The notes beneath the pieces are model-generated. The model ran no database searches. It was not told the DNA's origin and saw only the letters and a list, made by a program, of their open reading frames with translations. The translations under genes and the position numbers were made by a program. From Oceanimonas aquatica (GTDB lineage: Bacteria; Pseudomonadota; Gammaproteobacteria; Enterobacterales; Aeromonadaceae): 53,932 bases of DNA. This document shows positions 7,654 through 15,700 of this stretch, one piece after another (positions within the stretch are counted from its first letter, which is position 1; the number at the start of each line of letters is the position of its first letter). Where the stretch lies: assembly GCF_030732065.1 (NCBI RefSeq), contig NZ_JAVBHX010000014.1:1-53932 (forward strand). Direction: 5' to 3'.

Positions 7654-8423
7654 ACGCCAGACAGTATTACATCGCCTTCAAGAGCATACTGCACCGGGAA
7701 ATCGTGCGTTTTACCCGTATCTGGGTGCAGACCCTGGTACCGCCGGCCATTACCATGACCCTGTATTTCGTGATTTTTGGCAACCTGATCGGCAGCCGTA
7801 TCGGTGAAATGGGCGGCTATTCCTATATGGCCTTCATCGTGCCCGGGCTTATCATGATGTCGGTGATCACCAACTCCTATTCCAACGTGGCCTCGTCGTT
7901 CTTCAGCAGCAAGTTTCAGCGTAATGTGGAGGAGCTGCTGGTCGCACCCGTGCCCACCTATGTGATTATCGCCGGTTATGTCGGTGGTGGCGTGGTACGG
8001 GGCCTGCTGGTGGGACTGATTGTCAGCCTGGTGTCGCTGTTTTTCGTCGATCTGCAGGTCAGTCACCTGTTCAGTGTGATCTTTACCGTGTTCCTGACCG
8101 CCGTGCTGTTTTCACTGGCCGGGCTGCTCAATGCCATTTTCGCCCGTACCTTTGACGATATCAGCATTATTCCCACCTTTATTCTGACGCCGCTCACCTA
8201 CCTGGGCGGCGTGTTCTACTCCATCGATCTGCTGCCCGACTTCTGGCAGGGCGTGTCTCACGCCAACCCGGTGCTCTATATGGTGAACGCTTTTCGCTAC
8301 GGCTTTCTGGGCATTACCGATGTGCCCCTGACCGTGGCTTACGGCATTATTATCGGCTTTATCGGCGCCTTCTACGCCGCTGCCTGGTATCTGATCCACA
8401 CCGGCCGCGGCCTGCGGCACTGA
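7650..8423 (+). CDS. yadH: ABC-2 type permease YadH
   Basis: A 257-residue integral membrane protein with about six hydrophobic segments, of the ABC-2 exporter family. E. coli YadH is 256 residues and has the same ATPase neighbour. The N-terminal cytosolic stretch (Y-I-A-F-K-S-I-L-H-R-E-I-V-R-F) is followed by membrane segments, and P-T-F-I-L-T-P-L-T-Y-L-G-G-V-F-Y near residues 178-193 is the conserved ABC-2 block. It shares ATGA with yadG. Substrate unknown. Confidence 0.92.
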   Translation: MNARQYYIAFKSILHREIVRFTRIWVQTLVPPAITMTLYFVIFGNLIGSRIGEMGGYSYMAFIVPGLIMMSVITNSYSNVASSFFSSKFQRNVEELLVAPVPTYVIIAGYVGGGVVRGLLVGLIVSLVSLFFVDLQVSHLFSVIFTVFLTAVLFSLAGLLNAIFARTFDDISIIPTFILTPLTYLGGVFYSIDLLPDFWQGVSHANPVLYMVNAFRYGFLGITDVPLTVAYGIIIGFIGAFYAAAWYLIHTGRGLRH

Positions 8424-8446
8424 TTGCGGCCCGCTTCTCCTGACAC

Positions 8447-8478
8447 AAAAAAGGCAGCCATTTGGCTGCCTTTTGTTT
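8447..8478. terminator. Bidirectional terminator between yadH and panD
   Basis: AAAAGGCAGCC (8449-8459), loop ATTT, GGCTGCCTTTT (8464-8474), with A and T runs on both sides. It serves yadH on plus and panD on minus. Confidence 0.88.
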
Positions 8479-8501
8479 TCACCGCAGAAGAAAACCGGTG
8501 T

Positions 8502-8888
8502 TCAGGCCAGCTGCAGCGGAATGTTCTTGCTGGTGCGGACGATGTTGTTGTCGGCGTCCAGATAGACCAGATTCGGGTCGTAGGACTCGATCTGCTGCTC
8601 GCTCATCGGCGCATAGGCGCAGATGATGATACGGTCGCCCACGGCGGCCTTGCGGGCGGCGGCGCCGTTCAGGGAGATCATTTTCGAGCCCCGCTCGCCG
8701 GAAATGGCGTAGGTGTGAAAACGTTCGCCGTTCTCGATGTTGTAAATGTCGATCTGCTCGTATTCACGAATATTGACTGCGTCCAGCAGATCCTGATCGA
8801 TGGCACAGGAGCCTTCGTAGTTGAGCTCGGCGTGGGTAACCCGGGCCTGGTGCAGTTTGCCCCTGAGCATGATGCGTTGCATGTCCAT
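8502..8888 (-). CDS. panD: Aspartate 1-decarboxylase
   Basis: A pyruvoyl enzyme of about 128 residues that makes beta-alanine from aspartate for pantothenate. It is made as a proenzyme; the self-cleavage site Y-E-G-S-C-A-I-D is present at residues 24-31, with cleavage between Gly26 and Ser27 (24/25 in E. coli numbering). [15 protein letters not shown] is also typical. Two ATGs compete: 8888 (M-D-M-Q-R) and 8882 (M-Q-R). GGAG lies 11 bases before the first and 17 before the second, so I prefer 8888. It is the last gene of the minus-strand run, after a 101-bp gap from panC. Confidence 0.95.
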   Translation of the reverse strand: MDMQRIMLRGKLHQARVTHAELNYEGSCAIDQDLLDAVNIREYEQIDIYNIENGERFHTYAISGERGSKMISLNGAAARKAAVGDRIIICAYAPMSEQQIESYDPNLVYLDADNNIVRTSKNIPLQLA

Positions 8889-8989
8889 GTTTAGCTTGTC
8901 TCCGTCAATGTTCAGCCCGGTGGGGCTTGTGGTTTTGCGACAGTGCCCGAAGAGAGGGGGGCTCCCTTCCTGCAAAACCTGAGTGTTAA

Positions 8990-9835
8990 CTACAGGGGCA
9001 CTACCTGATTGTCGATCAGTCTGGCCTTGCCCAGAAAGGCGGCCATCAAAATTACCACTGCCCGGCTGTTGTTGCTCAGCGGGGTCAGGGTGTCGGCATC
9101 CACCATGTCGATGCCGTCGGTGCGAAAACCGGCATTATCGAGCCGGGTGCGGCCATCGGCCGCCAGCTGCACCAGATCCCGCTCGCCGGCGGCCAGGCGT
9201 CCGGCCAGCCAGTTCATGGTGGCGGCCAGTTCGGGTGCCAGCGCCCGTTCGGCCTCGGTCAGGTAACCATTGCGCGAGCTCAGGGCCAGACCGTCGTCGG
9301 CACGCACCGTGGGCACACCGATGATCTCCACCGGCAGGTTCAGATCCGTGGTCATTTTACGGATCAGCGCCAGCTGCTGGTAGTCCTTTTCGCCAAAGCA
9401 GGCCAGGTCGGGCTGTACCAGGTTGAACAGCTTGCATACCACTGTGCTGACGCCGTCAAAATGACCCGGGCGCAGGGCGCCTTCCAGTACCTCGGACACA
9501 CCGGGCACACTGACTTTGGTCTGTTGTTGCTGGCCGTTGGGGTACATCAGCTCCGGAGTGGGAGTAAACACCAGCTCCGCGAGCTCACCCAGGCGCTCGC
9601 AATCCTGCTCCAGGGTACGCGGGTAGGCATCCAGATCCGCGGCCCGGTCAAACTGCAGGGGGTTGACGAATATGCTCACCACCACCTTATCGGCTTTTTC
9701 CCGGGCCCGGCGTACCAGCTCCAGGTGGCCGTCGTGCAGGTTGCCCATGGTGGGTACAAAACCGATACGCAGGCCGGCGCGGCGCCATTCGGTAATGGTG
9801 GCTCTCAGCTGTTCAATGGTACTGGCCAGGTGCAT
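8990..9835 (-). CDS. panC: Pantothenate synthetase
   Basis: A 281-residue ligase (E. coli 283) that joins pantoate and beta-alanine using ATP, with a pantoyl-adenylate intermediate. It has the nucleotidyltransferase motif H-D-G-H at 34-37 after P-T-M-G-N-L, then G-E-K-D-Y-Q-Q-L and the active-site loop L-S-S-R-N-G-Y-L. It lies nine bases after panB, so panB and panC are likely one transcript; the panD product feeds it with beta-alanine. Confidence 0.97.
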   Translation of the reverse strand: MHLASTIEQLRATITEWRRAGLRIGFVPTMGNLHDGHLELVRRAREKADKVVVSIFVNPLQFDRAADLDAYPRTLEQDCERLGELAELVFTPTPELMYPNGQQQQTKVSVPGVSEVLEGALRPGHFDGVSTVVCKLFNLVQPDLACFGEKDYQQLALIRKMTTDLNLPVEIIGVPTVRADDGLALSSRNGYLTEAERALAPELAATMNWLAGRLAAGERDLVQLAADGRTRLDNAGFRTDGIDMVDADTLTPLSNNSRAVVILMAAFLGKARLIDNQVVPL

Positions 9836-9844
9836 GGCAATTCC

Positions 9845-10639
9845 TCAGTTAAAGCTGTGCTCGGGACCGGGAAAGCGGCCGTCGGCCACCTCGGTCACGT
9901 AGGCCTCGATGGCGGCCTTCACATTGCCGCTGTCGGCCAGAAAGTTTTTGGTAAATTTGGGTACGTAGCCGCTGGTCAGCCCCAGGGCGTCCTGCATCAC
10001 CAGCACCTGGCCGTCGGTGTCGGCCCCGGCGCCGATGCCAATCACCGGAATGGACAGCATGCGGCTGATGTCGGTGGCAAGCTGGCTGGGCACGCATTCC
10101 AGTACCAGCAGCTGAATGCCGGCGGCTTCCAGCGCTCTGGCGTGATGCTTGATCTGCTCGGCCTGCTCGGTCTCGCGGCCCTGCAGCTTGAAGCCGCCGA
10201 ACACGTGCACCGACTGGGGCGTTAGCCCCAGGTGGCCGCACACCGGCACGCCCTGGCGGGTCAGTTGTTTCACGGTGTCGGCGAGCCAGTCACCGCCTTC
10301 CAGCTTCACCATGTGGGCACCGGCGCGCATCAGGGCGGCGGCGCTGGCGCAGGCCTGCTCGGGGGTGCTGTAGCTCATGAACGGCATATCGGCGACGATA
10401 AATGCCTTTTCGCAGCCGTTGGCCACGCAACGGGTATGGTAGGCCATGTTGTCCACGGTCACCCCCAGGGTGCTGCTTTCGCCCTGCAATACCATGCCGA
10501 GGGAGTCGCCAATGAGAATGGCGTGTACCCCGGCCTGCTCAAACAGGGTGGCAAAGGTGGCGTCGTAGGCGGTGATCATGGCGATCTTGTCCCCGGCCTG
10601 CTTCATGGCCTGCAGCCGGGCGGTGGTGATTTTGCTCAT
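9845..10639 (-). CDS. panB: 3-methyl-2-oxobutanoate hydroxymethyltransferase
   Basis: A 264-residue TIM-barrel enzyme (E. coli 264) that adds a hydroxymethyl group from methylene-tetrahydrofolate to ketoisovalerate, the first step to pantoate. Signatures: M-I-T-A-Y-D-A-T-F near residue 22, I-L-I-G-D-S-L-G-M-V with the metal-binding Asp, V-K-L-E-G-G, and G-I-G-A-G-A-D-T-D-G-Q-V-L-V-M-Q-D. It is 11 bases after folK, a link that makes sense because it uses a folate cofactor. Confidence 0.97.
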   Translation of the reverse strand: MSKITTARLQAMKQAGDKIAMITAYDATFATLFEQAGVHAILIGDSLGMVLQGESSTLGVTVDNMAYHTRCVANGCEKAFIVADMPFMSYSTPEQACASAAALMRAGAHMVKLEGGDWLADTVKQLTRQGVPVCGHLGLTPQSVHVFGGFKLQGRETEQAEQIKHHARALEAAGIQLLVLECVPSQLATDISRMLSIPVIGIGAGADTDGQVLVMQDALGLTSGYVPKFTKNFLADSGNVKAAIEAYVTEVADGRFPGPEHSFN

Positions 10640-10650
10640 GTTGGTTCCTG

Positions 10651-11139
10651 TTACTGCTCGGGCAGTGGAGTCATGCCGTTAAGCGGGCATTGTTGCAGCA
10701 GGGAGGAGAGGCTGGTGCCACAGGGCAGGATCAGGCCGGGAGCCAGATCCGCCAGCGGGTAGAGTACGAATTCCCTTTGCTTCATGCCGTAGTGGGGCAC
10801 GGTCAGGCGCTCGTCGTCGATGCGCTGCTCGCCATAGAGCAGCAGGTCGAGATCGAGCGCCCGGGGGCCCCAGCGTTCGTCCTTGCGTACCCGGCCTTCC
10901 CGCTGCTCGATGTCCTGCAGGGCGTCGAGCAGGGCGAGGGGGGCCAGGGTGGTGTCAAACACCGACACGCCGTTGATGTAGTCCGGCTGATCTGCCGGGC
11001 CCATGGGCTTGCTGCAATACAGCGCTGAGTGACGCAGGCTGCCGGGGGCAGCCAGTGCCTCCAGCGCCTGCTGGGCGGCCCGAATGCGCGCCAGCGGCTC
11101 ATTCAGGTTGGCGCCCAGGGCCACGTAGACGGTGGTCAC
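10651..11139 (-). CDS. folK: 2-amino-4-hydroxy-6-hydroxymethyldihydropteridine pyrophosphokinase
   Basis: A 162-residue HPPK (E. coli 159). It moves pyrophosphate from ATP to the pterin before FolP acts in folate synthesis. It begins [12 protein letters not shown] and has the [13 protein letters not shown] block that carries the two metal-binding aspartates. The start overlaps the pcnB stop by four bases, so translation is likely coupled. Confidence 0.96.
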   Translation of the reverse strand: MTTVYVALGANLNEPLARIRAAQQALEALAAPGSLRHSALYCSKPMGPADQPDYINGVSVFDTTLAPLALLDALQDIEQREGRVRKDERWGPRALDLDLLLYGEQRIDDERLTVPHYGMKQREFVLYPLADLAPGLILPCGTSLSSLLQQCPLNGMTPLPEQ

Positions 11140-12515
11140 GACTCTTTTCTCCGGCGCGGCCGACGACGGGGGCGCTTGCGGGGTTTGCGCTCGCCACGTT
11201 CGTCGTTATCCCGCTGGTTGTTGCGGCTCAGCTGCTGGCGGTCTACGGGGTTGGCCTGCTGAAACTCGGTCCACCATTCGGCCAGCTCCTTCAGGCGCGG
11301 GTCCAGCTCGGCCCGCAGCAGCAGGAAGTCGTAGCCGGCGCGAAACTTGGGATGCTCCAGCAGGCGGAAGGGGCGCTTGCCGGCGCGCTTGGTGAGCCGG
11401 TCCTGCAACTGCCAGATGTCGCGCACCACGGTACTGAAGCGGCGTGGAATGGCCACGCTTTTCACCTGGCGGCCAATCACTTCGTCGGCGGCCAGCATAA
11501 AGGCGTCGTGGTAGCCCAGGCCGCCTTCGTTGACGAATTCCTGGGTGCGGGTTTCCACCGGGCCCCACAGCAGGGCGGCGTAGAGGAAGGCGGGGGTCAC
11601 CCGCAGATCCTGGGCAATGCGGTCATCGGTGTTGGCCAGGGCCAGCTCAATGAAGCGGCCGTAGCGGTTATTGCCCCGCCCCATGACCTCGGCGGCTTCC
11701 GGGAACAACGGCGCGAACAGGCCGTAGTGCTGCAGCTGGCGATAGGTTTCCACGCCCTGGCCGGCGAGCAGCAGCTTGAGGGTTTCCTCAAACAGCCGGG
11801 CCGGAGGAATATCGGCCAGCAGCGGCGCCAGCTCCTTGATGGGCGCTTCGGTACGGGGGCTGATGGACAGCCCCAGCTTGGCGGAGAAACGCACCGCCCG
11901 CAGCATTCGCACCGGGTCTTCCCGGTAGCGGGTTTCCGGATCCCCAATCAGCTCCAGGCGACGGGCCTCCAGATCCTTCAGGCCGCCGGCAAAGCCGTGC
12001 ACGGTGAAGTCGGCGATGTTGTAGTAGAGGGCGTTGACGGTAAAGTCGCGGCGCTCGGCGTCTTCCTCTATGGTGCCGTAGACGTTGTCGCGCAGCAGCA
12101 TGCCTTCCTTGGACTGGGAGGAAAGGTGCTTGCTGTTATTGACGCTGTGGTGGTGGCCACGGAAGGTGGCCACCTCGATCACATCACGGCCGAACAGCAC
12201 ATGGGCCAGGCGAAAACGGCGTCCCACCAGACGGCAGTTGCTGAACAGCCCCTTGATTTGCTCGGGCGTGGCGTTGGTGGCCACGTCAAAGTCCTTGGGC
12301 TGGCGCCCCAGCAGCAGGTCGCGCACGCCACCACCCACCAGGTAGGCCTCATAGCCTCCCTTGTTCAGGCGGTAGAGCACCTTGAGGGCGTTTTCACTGA
12401 TTTGTCGGCGCGAAATACCGTGCTGGTCGCGCGTCAGTACCACGGGTTGCAAGGGCAACGCCTCCTGTTGTCGGGTCAGCAGCTTTTTACAAAAGCCGGC
12501 AATCTGGGAAAAAAT
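11136..12515 (-). CDS. pcnB: Poly(A) polymerase I, predicted AUU start codon
   Basis: Poly(A) polymerase I adds 3' A tails that speed RNA decay. From the predicted ATT at 12515-12513 it has 459 residues (E. coli 465, which also starts at AUU). Features: [11 protein letters not shown], the catalytic [20 protein letters not shown], and a basic C-terminal tail ([11 protein letters not shown]). The first ordinary start codon in frame is a TTG at 12458, but the 19 residues before it ([15 protein letters not shown] ...) match the E. coli N-terminus I-F-T-R-V-A-N-F-C-R-K-V-L-S-R without gaps. GAGGTG lies four bases before ATT. Between ATT and the upstream in-frame stop at 12557 there is no ATG, GTG or TTG. 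Confidence 0.93.
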   Translation of the reverse strand: MFSQIAGFCKKLLTRQQEALPLQPVVLTRDQHGISRRQISENALKVLYRLNKGGYEAYLVGGGVRDLLLGRQPKDFDVATNATPEQIKGLFSNCRLVGRRFRLAHVLFGRDVIEVATFRGHHHSVNNSKHLSSQSKEGMLLRDNVYGTIEEDAERRDFTVNALYYNIADFTVHGFAGGLKDLEARRLELIGDPETRYREDPVRMLRAVRFSAKLGLSISPRTEAPIKELAPLLADIPPARLFEETLKLLLAGQGVETYRQLQHYGLFAPLFPEAAEVMGRGNNRYGRFIELALANTDDRIAQDLRVTPAFLYAALLWGPVETRTQEFVNEGGLGYHDAFMLAADEVIGRQVKSVAIPRRFSTVVRDIWQLQDRLTKRAGKRPFRLLEHPKFRAGYDFLLLRAELDPRLKELAEWWTEFQQANPVDRQQLSRNNQRDNDERGERKPRKRPRRRPRRRKES

Positions 12516-12519
12516 GGGA

Positions 12520-12525
12520 CACCTC
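12520..12525 (-). promoter_or_regulatory. Shine-Dalgarno that fixes the AUU start of pcnB
   Basis: On the minus strand GAGGTG is followed by TCCC and then ATT. GAGGTG pairs fully with the 16S rRNA 3' end. It is the reason to accept a non-standard start here. Confidence 0.8.
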
Positions 12526-12554
12526 GCGGGGCTCGGGGTTGAAAAATCGGCGCA

Positions 12555-13478
12555 CTATGATAACGCAGGGCGCTGAAAATGCGAACTGTCGGCGTAATCC
12601 AGCTCAATCTGTGGTCCTTTGGGCACTCGTTCCAGCCGCCAGTTGGGTACCGCCCAGGCCAGTAATTCCGCCGCTCCGGCACCAAACAGCTCCGCCGGTG
12701 GCTGCTGACCGAGAAAGGCCAGGGCCTGCCACAGGGCGGGGCCCGGCGCCCGGTTGTCGAGCGGTGGTGCATGGTTTTGTTTCGACAGCTTGTGGCCGTC
12801 GTGCACCGCCAGTGGCAGGTGCAGCCAGGCCGGCTCGGGGGCCTTCAGCAGCCGGAAAAGCGCAATCTGGCGTACCGTGGGCTCCAGCAGATCGGCACCG
12901 CGCACCACTTCGGTGATGCCGGCATCCATGTCGTCGATCACCACCGCCAGGTTGTAGGCATAGAGACCATCGCGGCGGCGCACGATAAAGTCTTCTTCCG
13001 CCAGCCGTTCGGCCACGCACACTTCGCCCTGCAGCCGATCGTGAAAGTGATATACAGGCGCCGTCATTTTCAGCCGCACGGCGGCGCCTTCGGCGGGCAG
13101 GCCAAGGTTGCGGCAGTGACCGGTATACAGACCGCCGCGGGCAGCAATCTGTTTGCGGGTGCAGTGGCAGTGGTAGGTCAGACCGCGGCGGGTCCAGTGC
13201 TCCAGAATTTCCTGGTAACGACCGTGGCGCCGGCTTTGATACACCAGCTCGCCATCCCAGTGCAGGCCAAACGCCTCCAGGGTGCGCAGTATGTCGTCGG
13301 CGGCACCGGGCACTTCCCGGGGCGGATCCAGATCTTCAACGCGCACCCGCCATCGCCCCGCCTGGCTGCGAGCCTGCAGGTAACTGCCAAGAGCGGCAAT
13401 CAGGGAGCCAAAATGAAGGGGACCGCTGGGGGAGGGAGCAAAGCGCCCTGTGTAGCGGTCGGGCGCAGTGGTGTTCAT
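12555..13478 (-). CDS. gluQ: Glutamyl-Q tRNA(Asp) synthetase
   Basis: A 307-residue truncated GluRS paralogue (E. coli GluQ/YadB 298) that attaches glutamate to queuosine in tRNA-Asp. It has the class I motif as [13 protein letters not shown] near residues 13-25, a zinc-site region H-C-H-C-T-R-K, and the second class I motif as H-K-L-S-K-Q-N. It lacks the anticodon-binding domain of true GluRS. It sits 15 bases after dksA, the usual dksA-gluQ pairing, and 39 bases before the predicted pcnB start. Confidence 0.96.
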   Translation of the reverse strand: MNTTAPDRYTGRFAPSPSGPLHFGSLIAALGSYLQARSQAGRWRVRVEDLDPPREVPGAADDILRTLEAFGLHWDGELVYQSRRHGRYQEILEHWTRRGLTYHCHCTRKQIAARGGLYTGHCRNLGLPAEGAAVRLKMTAPVYHFHDRLQGEVCVAERLAEEDFIVRRRDGLYAYNLAVVIDDMDAGITEVVRGADLLEPTVRQIALFRLLKAPEPAWLHLPLAVHDGHKLSKQNHAPPLDNRAPGPALWQALAFLGQQPPAELFGAGAAELLAWAVPNWRLERVPKGPQIELDYADSSHFQRPALS

Positions 13479-13493
13479 GCTTGAAGGGGCCGG

Positions 13494-13946
13494 TCAGTAA
13501 CCGGCCATCTGCTTTTCCTTGATCTCGGCCAGGGTCTTGCAGTCGATGCACAGGTCGGCGGTGGGGCGGGCTTCCAGACGGCGAATGCCGATTTCCACGC
13601 CGCAGTGCTCGCAAAAGCCGAAGTCGTCGTCTTCGATTTTCTGCAGGGTCTTTTCGATCTTTTTGATCAGTTTGCGTTCCCGGTCCCGGGCGCGCAGTTC
13701 AAGGGCGAACTCTTCTTCCTGAGCGGCCCGGTCAACCGGGTCGGGGAAGTTGGCCGCTTCGTCCTTCATGTGGCCCACGGTACGATCCACTTCTTCGCGC
13801 AATTGATTGCGCCAGGCGCCCAGAATCTTGCGGAAGTGCGTTTTCTGCTCTTCGTTCATGTATTCTTCGTCGGGCTTGGCCTGGTAGGGCTCAACACCGG
13901 CAATAGCCAGAATACCGAGAGATTTTTTGGTTTCGACTGCTGGCAT
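13494..13946 (-). CDS. dksA: RNA polymerase-binding transcription factor DksA
   Basis: A 150-residue DksA (E. coli 151) that binds the secondary channel of RNA polymerase and works with ppGpp in the stringent response. The coiled-coil tip has both functional aspartates in F-P-D-P-V-D-R (D69 and D72). The zinc finger has all four cysteines (112, 115, 133, 136) in F-C-E-H-C-G and L-C-I-D-C-K, so this is the zinc-dependent form. The start is the ATG at 13946 behind AGGAG; 11 upstream codons of the frame are unused. It is first in the run leading to gluQ and pcnB. Confidence 0.98.
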   Translation of the reverse strand: MPAVETKKSLGILAIAGVEPYQAKPDEEYMNEEQKTHFRKILGAWRNQLREEVDRTVGHMKDEAANFPDPVDRAAQEEEFALELRARDRERKLIKKIEKTLQKIEDDDFGFCEHCGVEIGIRRLEARPTADLCIDCKTLAEIKEKQMAGY

Positions 13947-13999
13947 TCCGTATCTCCTAAAAAGCAAATATTGCGCCAACCAAATTTGAGAAGCGGCTA

Positions 14000-14029
14000 T
14001 CTATAGCAGAAAGCATATTGGCAAAGCAA
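14000..14029 (-). promoter_or_regulatory. Possible promoter of dksA
   Basis: On the minus strand: TTGCTT (14024-14029), an 18-bp spacer, TATAGA (14000-14005). The hexamers are moderate. It lies about 55 bp before the dksA ATG. Confidence 0.35.
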
Positions 14030-14122
14030 TTTTACCGTGTTGTTTCTGCGAAAGTGGTCTTTGTACGGCACCGGCTGGTGCGTGCAAACCACTCGGACAA
14101 CCCAAAGCGGCGGCATTCTCTT

Positions 14123-14136
14123 TGGTGAGCTCACCA
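14123..14136. promoter_or_regulatory. 14-bp perfect palindrome upstream of sfsA
   Basis: TGGTGAGCTCACCA, a perfect dyad with no loop, in the divergent dksA-sfsA region about 93 bp before the sfsA start. It has the shape of a dimeric regulator site. I cannot name the regulator. Confidence 0.35.
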
Positions 14137-14228
14137 GATGGGGGCGAGCCTTTCGCTTTTCAAGGCTGGAGCCCCGAACCTTGCTACGGTTACCATTTCA
14201 TGTCATTCCAACAACTATAGGTATTATT

Positions 14229-14939
14229 TTGCGTTTTTCCTCCACCCTGGTCCGCGGGCGGCTGATCCAGCGTTATAAACGCTTTCTGGCCGACATTATC
14301 GTCGATGATCAGAAACTGACACTGCATTGCCCCAACACCGGCCGCATGACCGGTTGCGCCGGGCCGGGCTGGGCCGTGTATTACTCCACCTCCGACAATG
14401 CCAGGCGCAAGTATGCCCATACCTGGGAGCTGAGCCGGGACGATGCCGGCGATTTTATTTGCGTGAACACCGCCCGGGCCAACCAGCTGGTGGCCGAGGC
14501 GCTCGACGAAGGGCGCATACCGGCCCTGAGTGGTTACGATACCGTGCGTGCCGAGGTGCGCTACGGCGCCGAGAACAGTCGCATTGATTTTCTGCTTACC
14601 GGCCCCGGTTTGCCCGACTGCTACGTGGAAGTGAAAAGTGTGACCCTGCATGAAGGCGAGGGTAACGGCTTTTTTCCCGACACCCAGAGCCTGCGGGCAC
14701 AAAAGCATGTGCGTGAACTGATGGAATGTGCACGGGCCGGGCACAGAGCCGTGATGCTGTTTTGTGTGCTGCATACCGGCATTGAGCGGGTCAGTCCGGC
14801 CGAGCACCTGGATTCGAAATATGCCGCTCTGGTCCGCGAGGCGGTCGCCGCCGGGGTGGAATGCCTGGCCTGGAAGGCGGACATCTCTCCCGAGGGCATG
14901 AGCCTGACCGAGCCGTTACCGGTTGAGGTTGGCGGTTAG
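14229..14939 (+). CDS. sfsA: Sugar fermentation stimulation protein homologue SfsA, TTG start
   Basis: A 236-residue SfsA family protein (E. coli 234), a DNA-binding/nuclease-like fold implicated in maltose gene expression; the exact role is not settled. It has [25 protein letters not shown] and the nuclease-like S-R-I-D-F-L-L ... Y-V-E-V-K-S-V-T-L. The frame stays open 64 codons upstream, but only from the TTG at 14229 does the sequence align with E. coli: [14 protein letters not shown] against M-E-F-S-P-P-L-Q-R-A-T-L-I-Q. AGGT lies eight bases before the TTG. Confidence 0.9.
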   Translation: MRFSSTLVRGRLIQRYKRFLADIIVDDQKLTLHCPNTGRMTGCAGPGWAVYYSTSDNARRKYAHTWELSRDDAGDFICVNTARANQLVAEALDEGRIPALSGYDTVRAEVRYGAENSRIDFLLTGPGLPDCYVEVKSVTLHEGEGNGFFPDTQSLRAQKHVRELMECARAGHRAVMLFCVLHTGIERVSPAEHLDSKYAALVREAVAAGVECLAWKADISPEGMSLTEPLPVEVGG

Positions 14940-14967
14940 GCCGTGCAATCTTGTCGGGCCAGAGGCA

Positions 14968-15064
14968 CTACTTCGCCGGCACGCTGTGAATACATCCATG
15001 TACGCTCCGCTGCGCCTTCCCTGGCGCAGAGGGCACGGCGAAGCAGACGCCCCTTGCCCTCCTT
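14968..15064 (+). repeat. Dispersed hairpin repeat A, copy 3 (full length)
   Basis: A 97-bp unit, gap-free match to 5758-5854. The central hairpin is CTGCGCC (15010-15016) / GGCGCAG (15023-15029), with a changed loop (TTCCCT against ATCCAT). The outer arms are CTTCGCCG and CGGCGAAG. It lies between the ends of sfsA and thpR. Confidence 0.85.
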
Positions 15065-15133
15065 GTTTCAGCACTGTGTTGTCAGACGAATAGTAACCGG
15101 CCGCTCCAGCAACATTTCCCTGATCCCCAGTCT

Positions 15134-15661
15134 CTATTCCCTGGAAGCAGCAAGCGGCCAGCGTTTGAGACAGTCATACACAGGCCCCTGGTCGGTCAGG
15201 GTGGAGCGGTACAGGCACAACGCCTGTGGCTGGTAATGAATCGGGGTGATGGCGGGCAGCTTGTCGGTTTTGCAGTGGCGAAACAGGGTGATGTGCGGGC
15301 GGTAGGCTCTGTGCGGTTTGCCAATGCCCAGGGCGCGGCATTTCAGCTCCACGGTGTCGGCCAGCGCCATTAATGCCGGTGGCGGCGTGCTGGGCCCCAG
15401 CCACACCACGCCGGCCCGGGGAAAACAGCCGAGCCGGTCCAGTTCCAGCGTAAAGCCGGGCAGGGGCAGGCGAGTCAGTTGTTTGAGCAGTGACGCCTGT
15501 TGTTCCGGGCTGCACTGACCGAGAAAATGCAGGGTCAGGTGCAGCTGTTCGGGCGGAATGCGCCGGCCGGACAGGGCCAGCCGGCGTTGCAGAGCTTGCA
15601 GTGCCGGAGCCAGTTCCTTGGCGGAAAAGGCCAGAAACAGCCGGTTGTCGTCGTTTGCCAT
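15134..15661 (-). CDS. thpR: RNA 2',3'-cyclic phosphodiesterase
   Basis: A 175-residue 2H phosphoesterase (E. coli ThpR/LigT 176). It opens 2',3'-cyclic phosphates to 2'-phosphates and can ligate tRNA halves in vitro. Both HxTx catalytic motifs are present: H-L-T-L-H-F-L-G near residue 41 and H-I-T-L-F-R-H near 121. GGAGAG precedes the ATG. It is 39 bp downstream of the GGDEF/EAL gene on the same strand. Confidence 0.95.
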   Translation of the reverse strand: MANDDNRLFLAFSAKELAPALQALQRRLALSGRRIPPEQLHLTLHFLGQCSPEQQASLLKQLTRLPLPGFTLELDRLGCFPRAGVVWLGPSTPPPALMALADTVELKCRALGIGKPHRAYRPHITLFRHCKTDKLPAITPIHYQPQALCLYRSTLTDQGPVYDCLKRWPLAASRE

Positions 15662-15700
15662 GGTGACTCTCCTGGACAGGCTGCCGTCTGGCGCGCTCTG

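Noticed and set aside
11055-12542. 495-codon open frame antisense to pcnB
   Set aside because: Shadow of pcnB; no domain or start signals.
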